The notes under the pieces were generated by a model. The model did no database searches and was not told where the DNA came from. It saw only the letters and a list, made by a program, of their open reading frames with translations. Both the position numbers and the translations under genes were made by a program. Below are positions 7,114-14,790 of a stretch of DNA of 22,469 nt, in pieces. The stretch's first letter is position 1, and every line of letters starts with the position of its first letter. The DNA is taken from the NCBI GenBank assembly GCA_964475125.1, contig CAYYWP010000057.1, forward strand, positions 1 to 22,469. The letters run 5' to 3'. The stretch is from CAYYWP01 sp964475125 (GTDB lineage: Bacteria > Desulfobacterota > Binatia > HRBIN30 > CADEER01).

Positions 7114-8286
7114 CTAGTCTTGCCCGTCGGTCTCCAGCGCCTGCTTGATCAGCGCCGCGATGGCGGCCTGGCCATCGGAGGTCGGATGGAACGGCGCCTG
7201 GCTATCCTTGTCGAGCAGCAGCACCGTCAGGCCGTACGTCCACGGGTCCTCGCTGCAATACTTGTGGCCGTCCATCACGCCGGAAATGTCGACCACCGTC
7301 ACCCCTTCCATGCCTGCCACCGCCGCCTTCAAGGTATCGTTGATCGTCCCCATCAGCGAGCTCAGGTAGTCGATCTCGGCGCGGCTGAAGTCGCCGAGGT
7401 CGTAGCAGCCGATGGTTTCTTGGTCGCTCGGCAGGGGATTGTGATAGGTGGTGAAGACGATGCGCGGCACCTTGCCGGCCTTCTCGCCGCGCGCCTGGAT
7501 GGCCTTGACCAGGTCGATGTAGTGCGCCGCGATCTCGCCGCTGTTGATCGGGTCCCAGAACAAGGACTCGATCACCGCCCCGGGGCTGTTCGCGACGCAA
7601 TAGTCGGAGGACGAACGCGCCGGCCGATCTTGCCAGGCCTCGAGGGTGGGAAATTTGCGCAGGAAATTGGCGCGGATCCGCTGGCGCGGATCGCGCAGAG
7701 CGGCGATGGCCTCGACTTCGGCGGCGTCAGCCAGGGTGTAACCCGTGGCACAGTATTCGACGATCGATACGAAACTGAGGTCATCGGCACCGAGCGTAAT
7801 GATGACCAAATCGGGCTTGGCGGCGTCGTAATCGGGGTTGAGCCGCTGCATGCTCAGCCAATCGCCGAACTGAGCCGGCCGGAACGACATGCCCCCAGCG
7901 CGGCGGTCGAACGCGATGCCGTTGACGAACGTCGAGCCGGTGCAGGCGAACTTGCTGAGCAGGACCTCCGGCCCCAGGGAGGCAGCCAGGACATCGCCGT
8001 AGGCGAGCGCCGACTGATGACAGAGCTGGTACTGCCCCTGCCAGGTCGGGTTGTCCGTACCGCCCGTCCAGCGACTCAGCGAGTTGAAGAAGGAATTGTA
8101 CGAGTACGTGTAGCCGTAGTTGATGCCCTCGCCCGAGGCGACCGAATCGCCCAGCACGACGATGGATTCGATGCCGCCGCCGACCGGCGGGCCGCCGCCG
8201 CCGTTGCCGGATCCGCCGCTACCATCGCCGCAGGCGGCCAGCAGACAGGCGGCTCCCACGAGGGCGAGTGAGCATCTCCGAGTCAT
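7114..8286 (-). CDS. SGNH/GDSL-family hydrolase, lipoprotein
   Basis: A 390-residue lipoprotein with a lipobox LLAAC (lipidated Cys19) and a Gly/Ser-rich linker over residues 20-38. The SGNH-hydrolase block I is VLGDSVASGEG, with catalytic Ser48. A block III-like LGADDLS lies at 165-171. The catalytic His is His367 in PFHPTSDGQ. Cysteines at 89, 115 (in FACTGST), 179, 230, 294 and 344 suggest disulfides, as in Streptomyces-type secreted esterases and lipases that use a Ser-His pair. The enzyme probably acts on an ester or lipid at the cell surface. It lies 67 bp downstream of the BisC-like gene on the same strand, but nothing links the two functions. Confidence 0.85.
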   Translation of the reverse strand: MTRRCSLALVGAACLLAACGDGSGGSGNGGGGPPVGGGIESIVVLGDSVASGEGINYGYTYSYNSFFNSLSRWTGGTDNPTWQGQYQLCHQSALAYGDVLAASLGPEVLLSKFACTGSTFVNGIAFDRRAGGMSFRPAQFGDWLSMQRLNPDYDAAKPDLVIITLGADDLSFVSIVEYCATGYTLADAAEVEAIAALRDPRQRIRANFLRKFPTLEAWQDRPARSSSDYCVANSPGAVIESLFWDPINSGEIAAHYIDLVKAIQARGEKAGKVPRIVFTTYHNPLPSDQETIGCYDLGDFSRAEIDYLSSLMGTINDTLKAAVAGMEGVTVVDISGVMDGHKYCSEDPWTYGLTVLLLDKDSQAPFHPTSDGQAAIAALIKQALETDGQD

Positions 8287-8353
8287 CCCCGCGTCTGCGA
8301 ACCGTGCCCCGCCCGGAGATCTCAGTCAAGTGTGAACTGCGCCGATCGGGTGT

Positions 8354-10384
8354 TCATCTGTGCGACAGCGCCGCCACCTCGACGCGGGCGTCGTTGAAGC
8401 AGGCGCCGCCGGCGAGGTCGGCGTGGTGCGCCGGGCAGAGCGCCGTGATGGTCTGGCCGTTGTCGCTGGTGGACAGCCACGCCCCCTTGCGGGTGGCGAC
8501 GACGCCCGGCGGCACGGCATCGGTCAGGCGCACGTGCAGGTGCACCTCGCCGAGGTCGTTCCACACTCGCACCCGCATCCCGTCGGTGAGGCCGCGCGCC
8601 CGCGCATCGCTCGGGTGGATATCGAGCGGCGGGGCGGTGGCGCTGTCGGCGAGATGCCCGAAGGTGGCGGTGATGCGCTTGTCGGAGGCCGGCGACAGCA
8701 GCGCCAAGGGATAGCGCGAGTCGAGCGGCCGAAACCTCGGCAGGGGCTCGCCGTGGCGCTCGACGAAGGACGCCGAGGCCAGCTCGACCTTGCCGGAGCG
8801 GGTCTTCGGCCAGACGTTGTGGAACAGCACCGCCTCCTCGCCATCGACCGTCATCGCCAGCGCCTGCTCCGTGGAGATCTGCGACGGGCGCTGGCCGCCG
8901 AGGCGGGCTCCGTCGACCGCCTCGTCCATGAGCTCCGCGTCGGTGGCGCGAAAGCACGGCTCGCTGAAGCCAAACCGCGCCGCCAGGCGGCGAAAGATCT
9001 CGGTGTTGGGCAGCGCCTCGCCCTGGCGCGGGATGACCGGCGCGCTGCGCTGCAGCCAGTGCTGCCCGTAGGCCGGGAAGAGATCGTCGTGCTCGAAGTG
9101 GCTGCAGGCGGGCAACACGACGTCGGCGTAGCGCATGCTGTCGGTCATCACCACGTCGGCGCCGACGATGAAGAGATCCTCGCGCAGCAGCCCGCGGCGC
9201 AGACGGTTCTGATCCGGATGGACGACCACCGGATTGTGATTGTAGATGAACAAGGCCTTGATCGGCGGGCTCAAGCGCTCGTCCAGCAAGTCGTGGCCGA
9301 GGTCGACGATGTTGAGCGTGCGGGTGCCGGGCGGGACGAGGTCCGGGCGCTGCAGCTTGGCGAGCGTCTTGGGAAAGATGTAGCCCGCCCCGTTGACCAG
9401 GCCGCCGCCGCGCACGCCGAACTTCCCGGCCAGTGCCGGCAGGGCGAAGATGGCGCGGATGCCGCTGCCGCCGTTGCGATTGCGCTCCAAGCCGTTGCCG
9501 ACGCTGATCGCCGCCGGCGTGGCGTCCTGGTAGAGCGCCGCCAGGCGCTCGATGTCGCCCGCCGGCACCCCGCAGACCGCGGCCGCCTGCTGCGGCGTCC
9601 ACGGCCGCGCCGCGGCGAGAAACTCCTCCGCGCCCTGCACGTGCCGGGCGATGAAATCGCGGTCCAGGCCGCCGCGCCGTTCCAGCTCCGCCGCCAGGGC
9701 AAAGGCCAGCACCACGTCGGTGCCCGGTTGCAGCGCGAGGTGCAGGTCGGCTTGCTCGGCGATCTTGGTGCGCCGCGGGTCGACGACGACCAGCGTCGCG
9801 CCGCGCTCACGGGCCTCCTTCATCAGCGGCGCCAGATGCAGGTTCGACACCGTGACGTTGTTGCCCCAGGCGATCACCAGCTTCGCCTCGCGCACCTGTT
9901 CCGGCCGCATGCCGGGCGCCGGCCCGAAGGTGCCGAGCCAGGCGGCGATGCGAATCCCGCCGCACAGTGGACCGCGGTCGAGCAGGCTGGCGCCGAGGCG
10001 ATGGAAGAAGCGCAGATCCATCGATCCGCCGGCGAGGAAGCCGTGCGGGCCGGCGTAGTTGAGCGGCACGATCGCCTGCGGCCCGTGCGCCTCGGCGATC
10101 TCCGAGAAGCGCGCGTGGATCATCGCCAGGGCGGCATCCCAACCGATCGGCTCGAAGCGATCCTCACCGCGCCGCCCGAGGCGCCGCAGCGGCGTGCGCA
10201 GGCGCCCAGGACCGTGCACGAAGGCCGGATAGGCGCGCGCCACCTTGGCGCAGATGACCCCCCGCGTATACGGATTGGCGTGCGAGCCGCGCACGCGCAC
10301 GATGCGCTCGTTCTCGACCGTCACCGTTAGGCTGCACGTATCCGGGCAGTCGAGGGGGCAGACGCTGGCGCGCTCGGCAGTCAT
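8354..10384 (-). CDS. molybdopterin oxidoreductase, BisC/DMSO-reductase family
   Basis: A 676-residue single-subunit member of the DMSO-reductase family with no Tat signal, so probably cytoplasmic. The N-terminal [4Fe-4S] motif is Cys9-x3-Cys13-x3-Cys17-x27-Cys45. The molybdopterin domains follow, with WGNN (about 174-177) and VVDPRRTKIA (about 199-208) as pterin-binding landmarks. Cys141 in PLCGGIRIAAW sits where the metal-ligand residue is expected, so a Cys-ligated Mo or W is likely; no in-frame TGA suggests selenocysteine. The C-terminal beta-barrel domain includes LDIHPSDARARGL. Relatives are annotated as anaerobic dehydrogenases or biotin-sulfoxide-reductase-like without known substrates. 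No electron-transfer subunit is adjacent. The upstream gap contains a suspect poly-G/poly-C tract, so its operon context is uncertain. Confidence 0.88.
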   Translation of the reverse strand: MTAERASVCPLDCPDTCSLTVTVENERIVRVRGSHANPYTRGVICAKVARAYPAFVHGPGRLRTPLRRLGRRGEDRFEPIGWDAALAMIHARFSEIAEAHGPQAIVPLNYAGPHGFLAGGSMDLRFFHRLGASLLDRGPLCGGIRIAAWLGTFGPAPGMRPEQVREAKLVIAWGNNVTVSNLHLAPLMKEARERGATLVVVDPRRTKIAEQADLHLALQPGTDVVLAFALAAELERRGGLDRDFIARHVQGAEEFLAAARPWTPQQAAAVCGVPAGDIERLAALYQDATPAAISVGNGLERNRNGGSGIRAIFALPALAGKFGVRGGGLVNGAGYIFPKTLAKLQRPDLVPPGTRTLNIVDLGHDLLDERLSPPIKALFIYNHNPVVVHPDQNRLRRGLLREDLFIVGADVVMTDSMRYADVVLPACSHFEHDDLFPAYGQHWLQRSAPVIPRQGEALPNTEIFRRLAARFGFSEPCFRATDAELMDEAVDGARLGGQRPSQISTEQALAMTVDGEEAVLFHNVWPKTRSGKVELASASFVERHGEPLPRFRPLDSRYPLALLSPASDKRITATFGHLADSATAPPLDIHPSDARARGLTDGMRVRVWNDLGEVHLHVRLTDAVPPGVVATRKGAWLSTSDNGQTITALCPAHHADLAGGACFNDARVEVAALSHR

Positions 10385-10698
10385 ATCCGCCTGCTACCCC
10401 AATGCCGGACCGGGTTAAAGAGGACGGGCGAGGGGAAGGCGGTTCGCGCTTGGGCGGTTGGGGATCTGACCATCCTTGAAACCACGAAGGCCACGAAGCA
10501 CTTGAATGGGCAAGGGTTTTCGCGGCGCTGCCACCGCGGCGCTGAGGAAGAAGAGGGGACGTTGGGGGGGGGGGGGGGCCCCCCCCCCCCCCCCCCACCG
10601 CCCCCCCCGCCCCCCCCCCCCCCCACCCCCCAACCCAGACCCCGGGCCCCCGACCACCCTACCCGGCCCACTCGGCCCAACGTCCCCTCTTCCCCTGA
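10385..10698. other. non-coding gap with suspect homopolymer tract
   Basis: The 314-bp gap contains a CCACGAAGGCCACGAAG-type direct repeat near 10481-10497. It also holds a 17-bp perfect inverted repeat (10550-10566 with 10676-10692), and between these arms a run of 15 G (10564-10578) running straight into 18 C (10579-10596) and more C-rich sequence. Read on the minus strand from 10692, the sequence degenerates progressively into G. This is the pattern of two-colour sequencing signal loss inside a hairpin. I therefore regard 10564 to about 10670 as unreliable. Apparent open frames of poly-Gly and poly-Pro here are spurious. No gene is supported. Confidence 0.6.
10550..10692. repeat. 17-bp inverted repeat enclosing poly-G/poly-C
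   Basis: The arms GAAGAGGGGACGTTGGG at 10550-10566 and its exact complement at 10676-10692 form a perfect inverted repeat. The right arm lies 6 bases from the tautomerase stop codon, so the true structure may be a palindromic or REP-like element or a terminator for the metE-like/tautomerase transcript. The content of the loop is not trustworthy. Confidence 0.5.
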
Positions 10699-10923
10699 CT
10701 ACTTCGCCTGGCCGCGGATCAATGCGGCGGCGTCGGCGCGCGTGAAGGGCTTGCCGCCGACGCCCCAGTTGCCGTCCTTCACCTCGTAGATCTTCACCCA
10801 CACCATCGGGCGGATGGCCTCGCCCTTGATCGCGACCATGGCATCGGTCAGTCGGGCGATGGCGTCGCGGATCTGCTCGCCGCTGAAGGTGTTCTCCATG
10901 ATCTTGAGCTCGATGAGCGGCAT
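10699..10923 (-). CDS. tautomerase-superfamily small protein (4-OT-like)
   Basis: A 74-residue protein beginning Met-Pro, so removal of Met leaves the catalytic amino-terminal Pro1 of the 4-oxalocrotonate tautomerase superfamily. The EQIRDAIARLTDAM helix and the C-terminal NWGVGGKPFT segment fit a single beta-alpha-beta unit of the family. The Arg found at position 11 in canonical 4-OT is not present (Thr at mature position 11), so 4-oxalocrotonate need not be the substrate. A GGGGGA ribosome binding site lies about 5 bases upstream. The gene starts 17 bp after the metE-like gene on the same strand, so the two are very probably cotranscribed. Confidence 0.8.
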   Translation of the reverse strand: MPLIELKIMENTFSGEQIRDAIARLTDAMVAIKGEAIRPMVWVKIYEVKDGNWGVGGKPFTRADAAALIRGQAK

Positions 10924-10940
10924 ACTTCCCCCTTCTGCGC

Positions 10941-12098
10941 TCAGAACAACTGCAGGCGCGGATCGGCGACCAGCACGTCCGCCTCCGGCAGGCTGAGCTC
11001 CTTGCGCACGATGTTCGTCCCTTTGACCAGCGAGACGGTCTTGTAGAAGGCGACGCGGCGCGGCAGGCCCTCGCGGCCGAAGCCGCAGTCGCTGGTCACC
11101 AGCAGGCGCTCGGGCGGCACGTATTCGAGCGCCTTGCGCAGCAGGGCGGCGACCTGCGCCGGCGTTTCGACCTGGCAGTTGCGGTGATCGATGACGCCGA
11201 TGGCGAACTTCTTGTCAGTCTTGAAGTGCTTCAAGCGGGGCAGATCCATCCCGCCGGAAGCGGCGGTCTCGAGCGTGATGACGTCGGCGTCGCACTGCAG
11301 CATCCACTCCAGGCCGCGCTCGTAGCTCTGGATCTCGTCGTGCACGCGCTGCTGGGCCGGGTTGCCCCAACAGGCGTGATACCAGACCTCGCTCTTCAGC
11401 CCGCGCACCTCGCGATTGAACGCCGCCACCCAGCGCTCGATCTCCTTCGACTTCGCCGCCGTGTCGAGGGCGGCGAAGTGCACCAGCGGGTCCTCGATCT
11501 GGATGATCGGACAGCCGGCGTCGGCGACCTCGCGTAGCTCCTCGTTCATCACGTCGCAGAGCGCCGCCAGGGTCTCGTCGTCATCCTTGTAATACTCGTT
11601 GTTGACGTACCACAGCAAGATCTGCGCCGAGATGGCGCCGAACTTGACCGGCCGGCGGGTCAGCGACTGCGCCGCCTTCCACATGCGGGCGTACTCCAGG
11701 TGGCCGCGGCCGAGCTTGCCGGTCACGTACGGCCACTGCGGGGCGCCCTGAATCTCGCGCATCAGCGTGCCCGGCGCCGCCTCGCCAATACTCTTGAACT
11801 TGGTCGGCCCGGTGCCCGGGGTGAGGCCGGCCATGTGCTCGAGCGGATAGGCGATCCAGGAGCGGCCGCCGACGTCGCGGTCGAAGCGGCAGTCGCCGTC
11901 GGTCAGGATGTCGAGCCCGGCGCGCGCCTGATCGTTCAGGAAACAGTGCAGGGCATCGAAGTACTGATCGCGGAAGGCGGTGCGATTCAGCATCTGGCTG
12001 AACGGCCGCCCCTCGAGACCTTCGGTGTACCATGTCGGTCGGGGCAGCGAGCCCGTGATCGTCGTGCCCAATTTGAGGTTGCGCGTCGTGCCGAGCAT
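10941..12098 (-). CDS. MetE-C-like (cobalamin-independent methionine synthase / alkyl transferase) protein
   Basis: A 385-residue protein equal to the catalytic half of cobalamin-independent methionine synthase (COG0620), without the MetE N-terminal domain. An N-terminal TTITGSLPRP matches the family start. TDGD (66-69), the zinc ligands His241 and Cys243 in HACWGN, Glu277 in TLETAASGG and Cys338 in TSDCGFG are all present in the expected order. This length and a His-x-Cys...Cys zinc site are also those of epoxyalkane:coenzyme M transferase, so methionine synthesis is not assured. Zinc-activated thiol alkyl transfer or cleavage is the safer inference. The ATG at 12098 follows GAGGAGG by about 10 bases. 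It is divergent from the xanthine-dehydrogenase-like gene and cotranscribed with the tautomerase gene. Confidence 0.8.
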   Translation of the reverse strand: MLGTTRNLKLGTTITGSLPRPTWYTEGLEGRPFSQMLNRTAFRDQYFDALHCFLNDQARAGLDILTDGDCRFDRDVGGRSWIAYPLEHMAGLTPGTGPTKFKSIGEAAPGTLMREIQGAPQWPYVTGKLGRGHLEYARMWKAAQSLTRRPVKFGAISAQILLWYVNNEYYKDDDETLAALCDVMNEELREVADAGCPIIQIEDPLVHFAALDTAAKSKEIERWVAAFNREVRGLKSEVWYHACWGNPAQQRVHDEIQSYERGLEWMLQCDADVITLETAASGGMDLPRLKHFKTDKKFAIGVIDHRNCQVETPAQVAALLRKALEYVPPERLLVTSDCGFGREGLPRRVAFYKTVSLVKGTNIVRKELSLPEADVLVADPRLQLF

Positions 12099-12281
12099 TC
12101 GGGGAAGTCCTCCTCGACGCGCCCTTCCATGTTCATTCCGAGAGGTCAAGGCGGTCGACCGCAGACCGCGTGGGCACGCGCCCACTGCATCGATCACGGA
12201 CGATCGTCTCGACCCTCCCCTTTAGGGAGGGAACCTGCTACGCAGGGGGACCACTTCACACTTCACCAGCGGAGGGACTCC
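12099..12281. promoter_or_regulatory. divergent intergenic region, metE-like / XDH-like
   Basis: A 183-bp gap separates divergent genes. Visible small palindromes are GTGGGC-ACGC-GCCCAC (about 12168-12183), a CCCTCCCCTTTAGGGAGGG hairpin (about 12216-12234) and CCTGC-TAC-GCAGG (about 12234-12246). The two ribosome binding sites lie at its ends (GAGGAGG on the minus strand near 12109-12115; GGAGGG at 12271-12276 on the plus strand). A shared regulator binding here would couple the two transcripts, but that is inference. No clear sigma-70 promoter was identified. Confidence 0.4.
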
Positions 12282-14639
12282 ATGGGCACCAGCATCTTCG
12301 GAGCTTCGGTGAAACGCGTCGAGGATCCGCGCTTCCTCACCGGCCAGTCACAGTACGTCGACGACGTGCAACTTCCCAACACCCTCGGGGTCGCCTTCGT
12401 GCGCAGCCCGCACGCGCGGGCGCGCATTCGCAGCATCGACACCAGCAAGGCGACGGCCGTGCCGGGCGTCGTGCGCGTGCTGCTCGGCGAGGAGGTGGCG
12501 CGGCGCATCAAGCCGTTGCGCCCCAATACGGTGGCGGGCGTCTACATGGGGACGTTCAAGACCTGCGACGTCTCGATCATGCCGGCCGGCGAGGTCGGCT
12601 TCGTCGGCGAGATCGTCGCCGCGGTGGTGGCGAGTGATCGCTACGTCGCCGAGGACGCCGCCGACCTGATCGACGTGGACTACGAGCCGCTGCAGGCGGT
12701 GGTCGACCCCGAGCGCGGCCTCGAACCGGGCAGCCCCCTGGTTCACCCCGAATGGGGCGACAACATCATGATCACCAAGGCCGTTACCGCCGGGGACGTG
12801 GACGGCGCCTTCGCCGCCGCCGACGTGACGGTGAAGGCACGCTTTCGCATGAACCGCCACTGCGCCGCCCCGATGGAGACCCGCGCCGTGCTCGCCGCCT
12901 ACGACACGGCGCAAAAAGTGCTGACGCTGTGGAGCTCGACACAGGCCCCGCACATCGTCCGCACGCATATCGCCCGCTCGATCGACCAACCGGAGCACCT
13001 GCTGCGCGTCATCGCCCCCGATGTCGGCGGCGGCTTCGGCATGAAGGCGCACGTCTTTCCGGAAGAGATCCTCTGCGCGCTCCTGGCGCGCGACCTGGGG
13101 CAGCCGGTGAAATGGACCGAGGATCGGCGCGAACATCTGGCCGGCTCGTACCACGCCAAGGACATCATTAGTTACGTCGAGCTCGCGGTAAAAAAGGACG
13201 GCACCATCCTGGGCCTCAAGGGACGCTTCATCATCGATGCCGGCGCCGACATGAGCTACCCGTGGACGCCGGTCATCGAGCCGGCGCAGCTCGCCCTGTC
13301 GCTGCCGGGCGCCTACAAGATCGCCAACGTGCAGACCGAAGCCACCTCGGTGGCGACCAACAAAACGCCGACCGGACCCTATCGCGGCGTCGGCCTGCCG
13401 GCGGCGCAGTACGCGATGGAGCACATTCTCGACCTGGCGGCCAGCAAGCTCGGCATGGACCCGGCCGACGTGCGGCGCAAGAACCTGCTGTGCAAGGCGG
13501 ACTTCCCCTGCGCCGCCGCCACCGGGCTGCAATACGACAGCGGCACGCCGCTGGAGTCGCTCGAGCTCGGCCTCAAGAAGATCGACTACACCGGCTTTCG
13601 CCGCCGCCAGGCCGAGGCGCGCGCCCAGGGCCGCTATCTCGGCATCGGCATCTCGGCGATGATCGAGATGACCGCCTTCGGCTGGATGTTCTTCCGCACC
13701 GTCGGCATCGACAGCCTCACCGGCGCGGGCTGCGACTCGGCGCACCTGCGCATGGACCCCAGCGGCAAAGTGACCTTGAGCGTCGGCACGCTCAGCCACG
13801 GCCAGGGCCACGCGACGACGTTTGCCCAACTGGCCGCCGACACGCTCGGCATCCCGCTCGGCGACGTGCGCTTCGTCCAGGGCGACACCAGCACGACCCC
13901 GTTCGGCTGGGGCACCTGGGGCAGCCGCAGCGCCGTGCAGGGCGGCGGCGCCGTGCTGAGCGCCTCAGCGCGCCTGCGCGACAAAATCCAACGCCTGGCC
14001 GGGCATCTGCTCGAGGTCAGTCCGGCCGACATCGAGCTGACGGACGGCTTCGCCGCCGTCAAGGGGGTGCCCGGCAAGCGCCTGACGATTCGCGAGGTGG
14101 CGCACGCCGCCATCTACGAAGCGAACGTGCCGGAGAACGAGGAGCCGGGGCTCGAGGCGGTCTTTCACTACAAGGGCGAGACCCCCTACGCCAACGCCAC
14201 GCACATCGCCGAGGTGGAGGTCGACCCGCAGACCGGGCACGTCGACTTGCGCCGCTACGTGGTGATCGAGGACTGCGGCAAGATGATCAACCCGATGATC
14301 GTCGAGGGACAGATCGCCGGCGGCGTGGCACAGGGCATCGGCAACGTCCTCTACGAACACCTGCAGTACGACGATTCCGGCCAGCTGCTGACCACCTCGT
14401 TCATGGACTATCTCATCCCGACCGCCTGCGACATTCCGGCCATCGAGTACGGGCATCTGGAGACGCCGAGCCCAATCACCGTCGGCGGCATCAAGGGCAT
14501 GGGCGAAGGCGGCACGGTGGCGCCGCCGGCGGCGATCGCCAACGCCATTGCCGACGCCCTCGCCCCCTTCGGCTGGCGCGCCATCGAGCGCCTGCCGATC
14601 AGCCCCGAGGTGGTGCGCGGGCAGGTGGCTGCGGCGTAG
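12282..14639 (+). CDS. xanthine-dehydrogenase-family molybdenum-binding subunit
   Basis: A 785-residue large subunit of the xanthine oxidase / CO-dehydrogenase-like molybdenum hydroxylase family. The N-terminal a/b hammerhead domain is recognisable (VKRVEDPRFLTG at 10-21, SPHARARI at 42-49). The Mo-cofactor motifs are DVGGGFGMK (247-255), GPYRGVGLP (365-373) and the C-terminal GMGEGG, with Glu742 as the expected catalytic base. The active-site loop differs from form I CO dehydrogenase (AYxCSFR) and from the AYRGAGR of form II. It is therefore probably an aldehyde or heteroaromatic hydroxylase-type enzyme, not a CO oxidiser. The GGAGGG site 5 bases before the ATG fixes the start. No FAD (CoxM) or 2Fe-2S (CoxS) subunit gene is adjacent, so partners must be elsewhere. 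Confidence 0.88.
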   Translation: MGTSIFGASVKRVEDPRFLTGQSQYVDDVQLPNTLGVAFVRSPHARARIRSIDTSKATAVPGVVRVLLGEEVARRIKPLRPNTVAGVYMGTFKTCDVSIMPAGEVGFVGEIVAAVVASDRYVAEDAADLIDVDYEPLQAVVDPERGLEPGSPLVHPEWGDNIMITKAVTAGDVDGAFAAADVTVKARFRMNRHCAAPMETRAVLAAYDTAQKVLTLWSSTQAPHIVRTHIARSIDQPEHLLRVIAPDVGGGFGMKAHVFPEEILCALLARDLGQPVKWTEDRREHLAGSYHAKDIISYVELAVKKDGTILGLKGRFIIDAGADMSYPWTPVIEPAQLALSLPGAYKIANVQTEATSVATNKTPTGPYRGVGLPAAQYAMEHILDLAASKLGMDPADVRRKNLLCKADFPCAAATGLQYDSGTPLESLELGLKKIDYTGFRRRQAEARAQGRYLGIGISAMIEMTAFGWMFFRTVGIDSLTGAGCDSAHLRMDPSGKVTLSVGTLSHGQGHATTFAQLAADTLGIPLGDVRFVQGDTSTTPFGWGTWGSRSAVQGGGAVLSASARLRDKIQRLAGHLLEVSPADIELTDGFAAVKGVPGKRLTIREVAHAAIYEANVPENEEPGLEAVFHYKGETPYANATHIAEVEVDPQTGHVDLRRYVVIEDCGKMINPMIVEGQIAGGVAQGIGNVLYEHLQYDDSGQLLTTSFMDYLIPTACDIPAIEYGHLETPSPITVGGIKGMGEGGTVAPPAAIANAIADALAPFGWRAIERLPISPEVVRGQVAAA

Positions 14640-14641
14640 CC

Positions 14642-14664
14642 GGGGCAGCCTTGGGCGCTGCCCC
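14642..14664 (+). terminator. hairpin downstream of the XDH-like gene
   Basis: GGGGCAG (14642-14648) pairs perfectly with CTGCCCC (14658-14664) around a 9-base loop, starting 2 bases after the stop codon. The following sequence is T-rich only in patches and has no uninterrupted T run, so intrinsic termination is plausible but unproven. Confidence 0.4.
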
Positions 14665-14673
14665 TCAGGGGTC

Positions 14674-14789
14674 GTTAGGTTGTTAGTTGTTAGGTTGTTA
14701 GTTTTTAGGTTGTTAGTTGTTAAGTCCTGTCCCTTAACCGCCTAACAACTTAACAACTTAACAACCTAACAACTTAACAACCTATCACC
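14674..14789. repeat. TTAAC/GTTAG palindromic repeat, convergent junction 2
   Basis: The left arm (14674-14724) is built of 7-8-base units GTTAGGTT and GTTAGTT. The right arm (14734-14789) is built of the complementary AACTTAAC and AACCTAAC units, with a loop of about 9 bases. The arms fold into one long imperfect hairpin that fills the gap between two convergent genes. It probably acts as a bidirectional terminator or is a decayed repeat element. Part of it recurs near 1140-1164. It is not a CRISPR array, since the units are 7-8 bases and have no spacers. Confidence 0.6.
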
Positions 14790-14790
14790 T

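Noticed and set aside
8354..10384. Selenocysteine-containing dehydrogenase
   Set aside because: The expected metal-ligand position is an ordinary Cys codon and no in-frame TGA with a nearby hairpin was seen.
10381..10801. Open frames coding poly-Gly, poly-Pro or Arg/Pro-rich proteins
   Set aside because: They are produced by the suspect G/C homopolymer tract and overlap the tautomerase gene antisense.
12282..14639. Carbon monoxide dehydrogenase large subunit (CoxL)
   Set aside because: The form I AYxCSFR loop is absent and no coxM/coxS genes are adjacent.
14674..14789. Possible CRISPR array because of regular short repeats
   Set aside because: The units are only 7-8 bases, have no spacers, and the two halves are inverted copies forming a hairpin.
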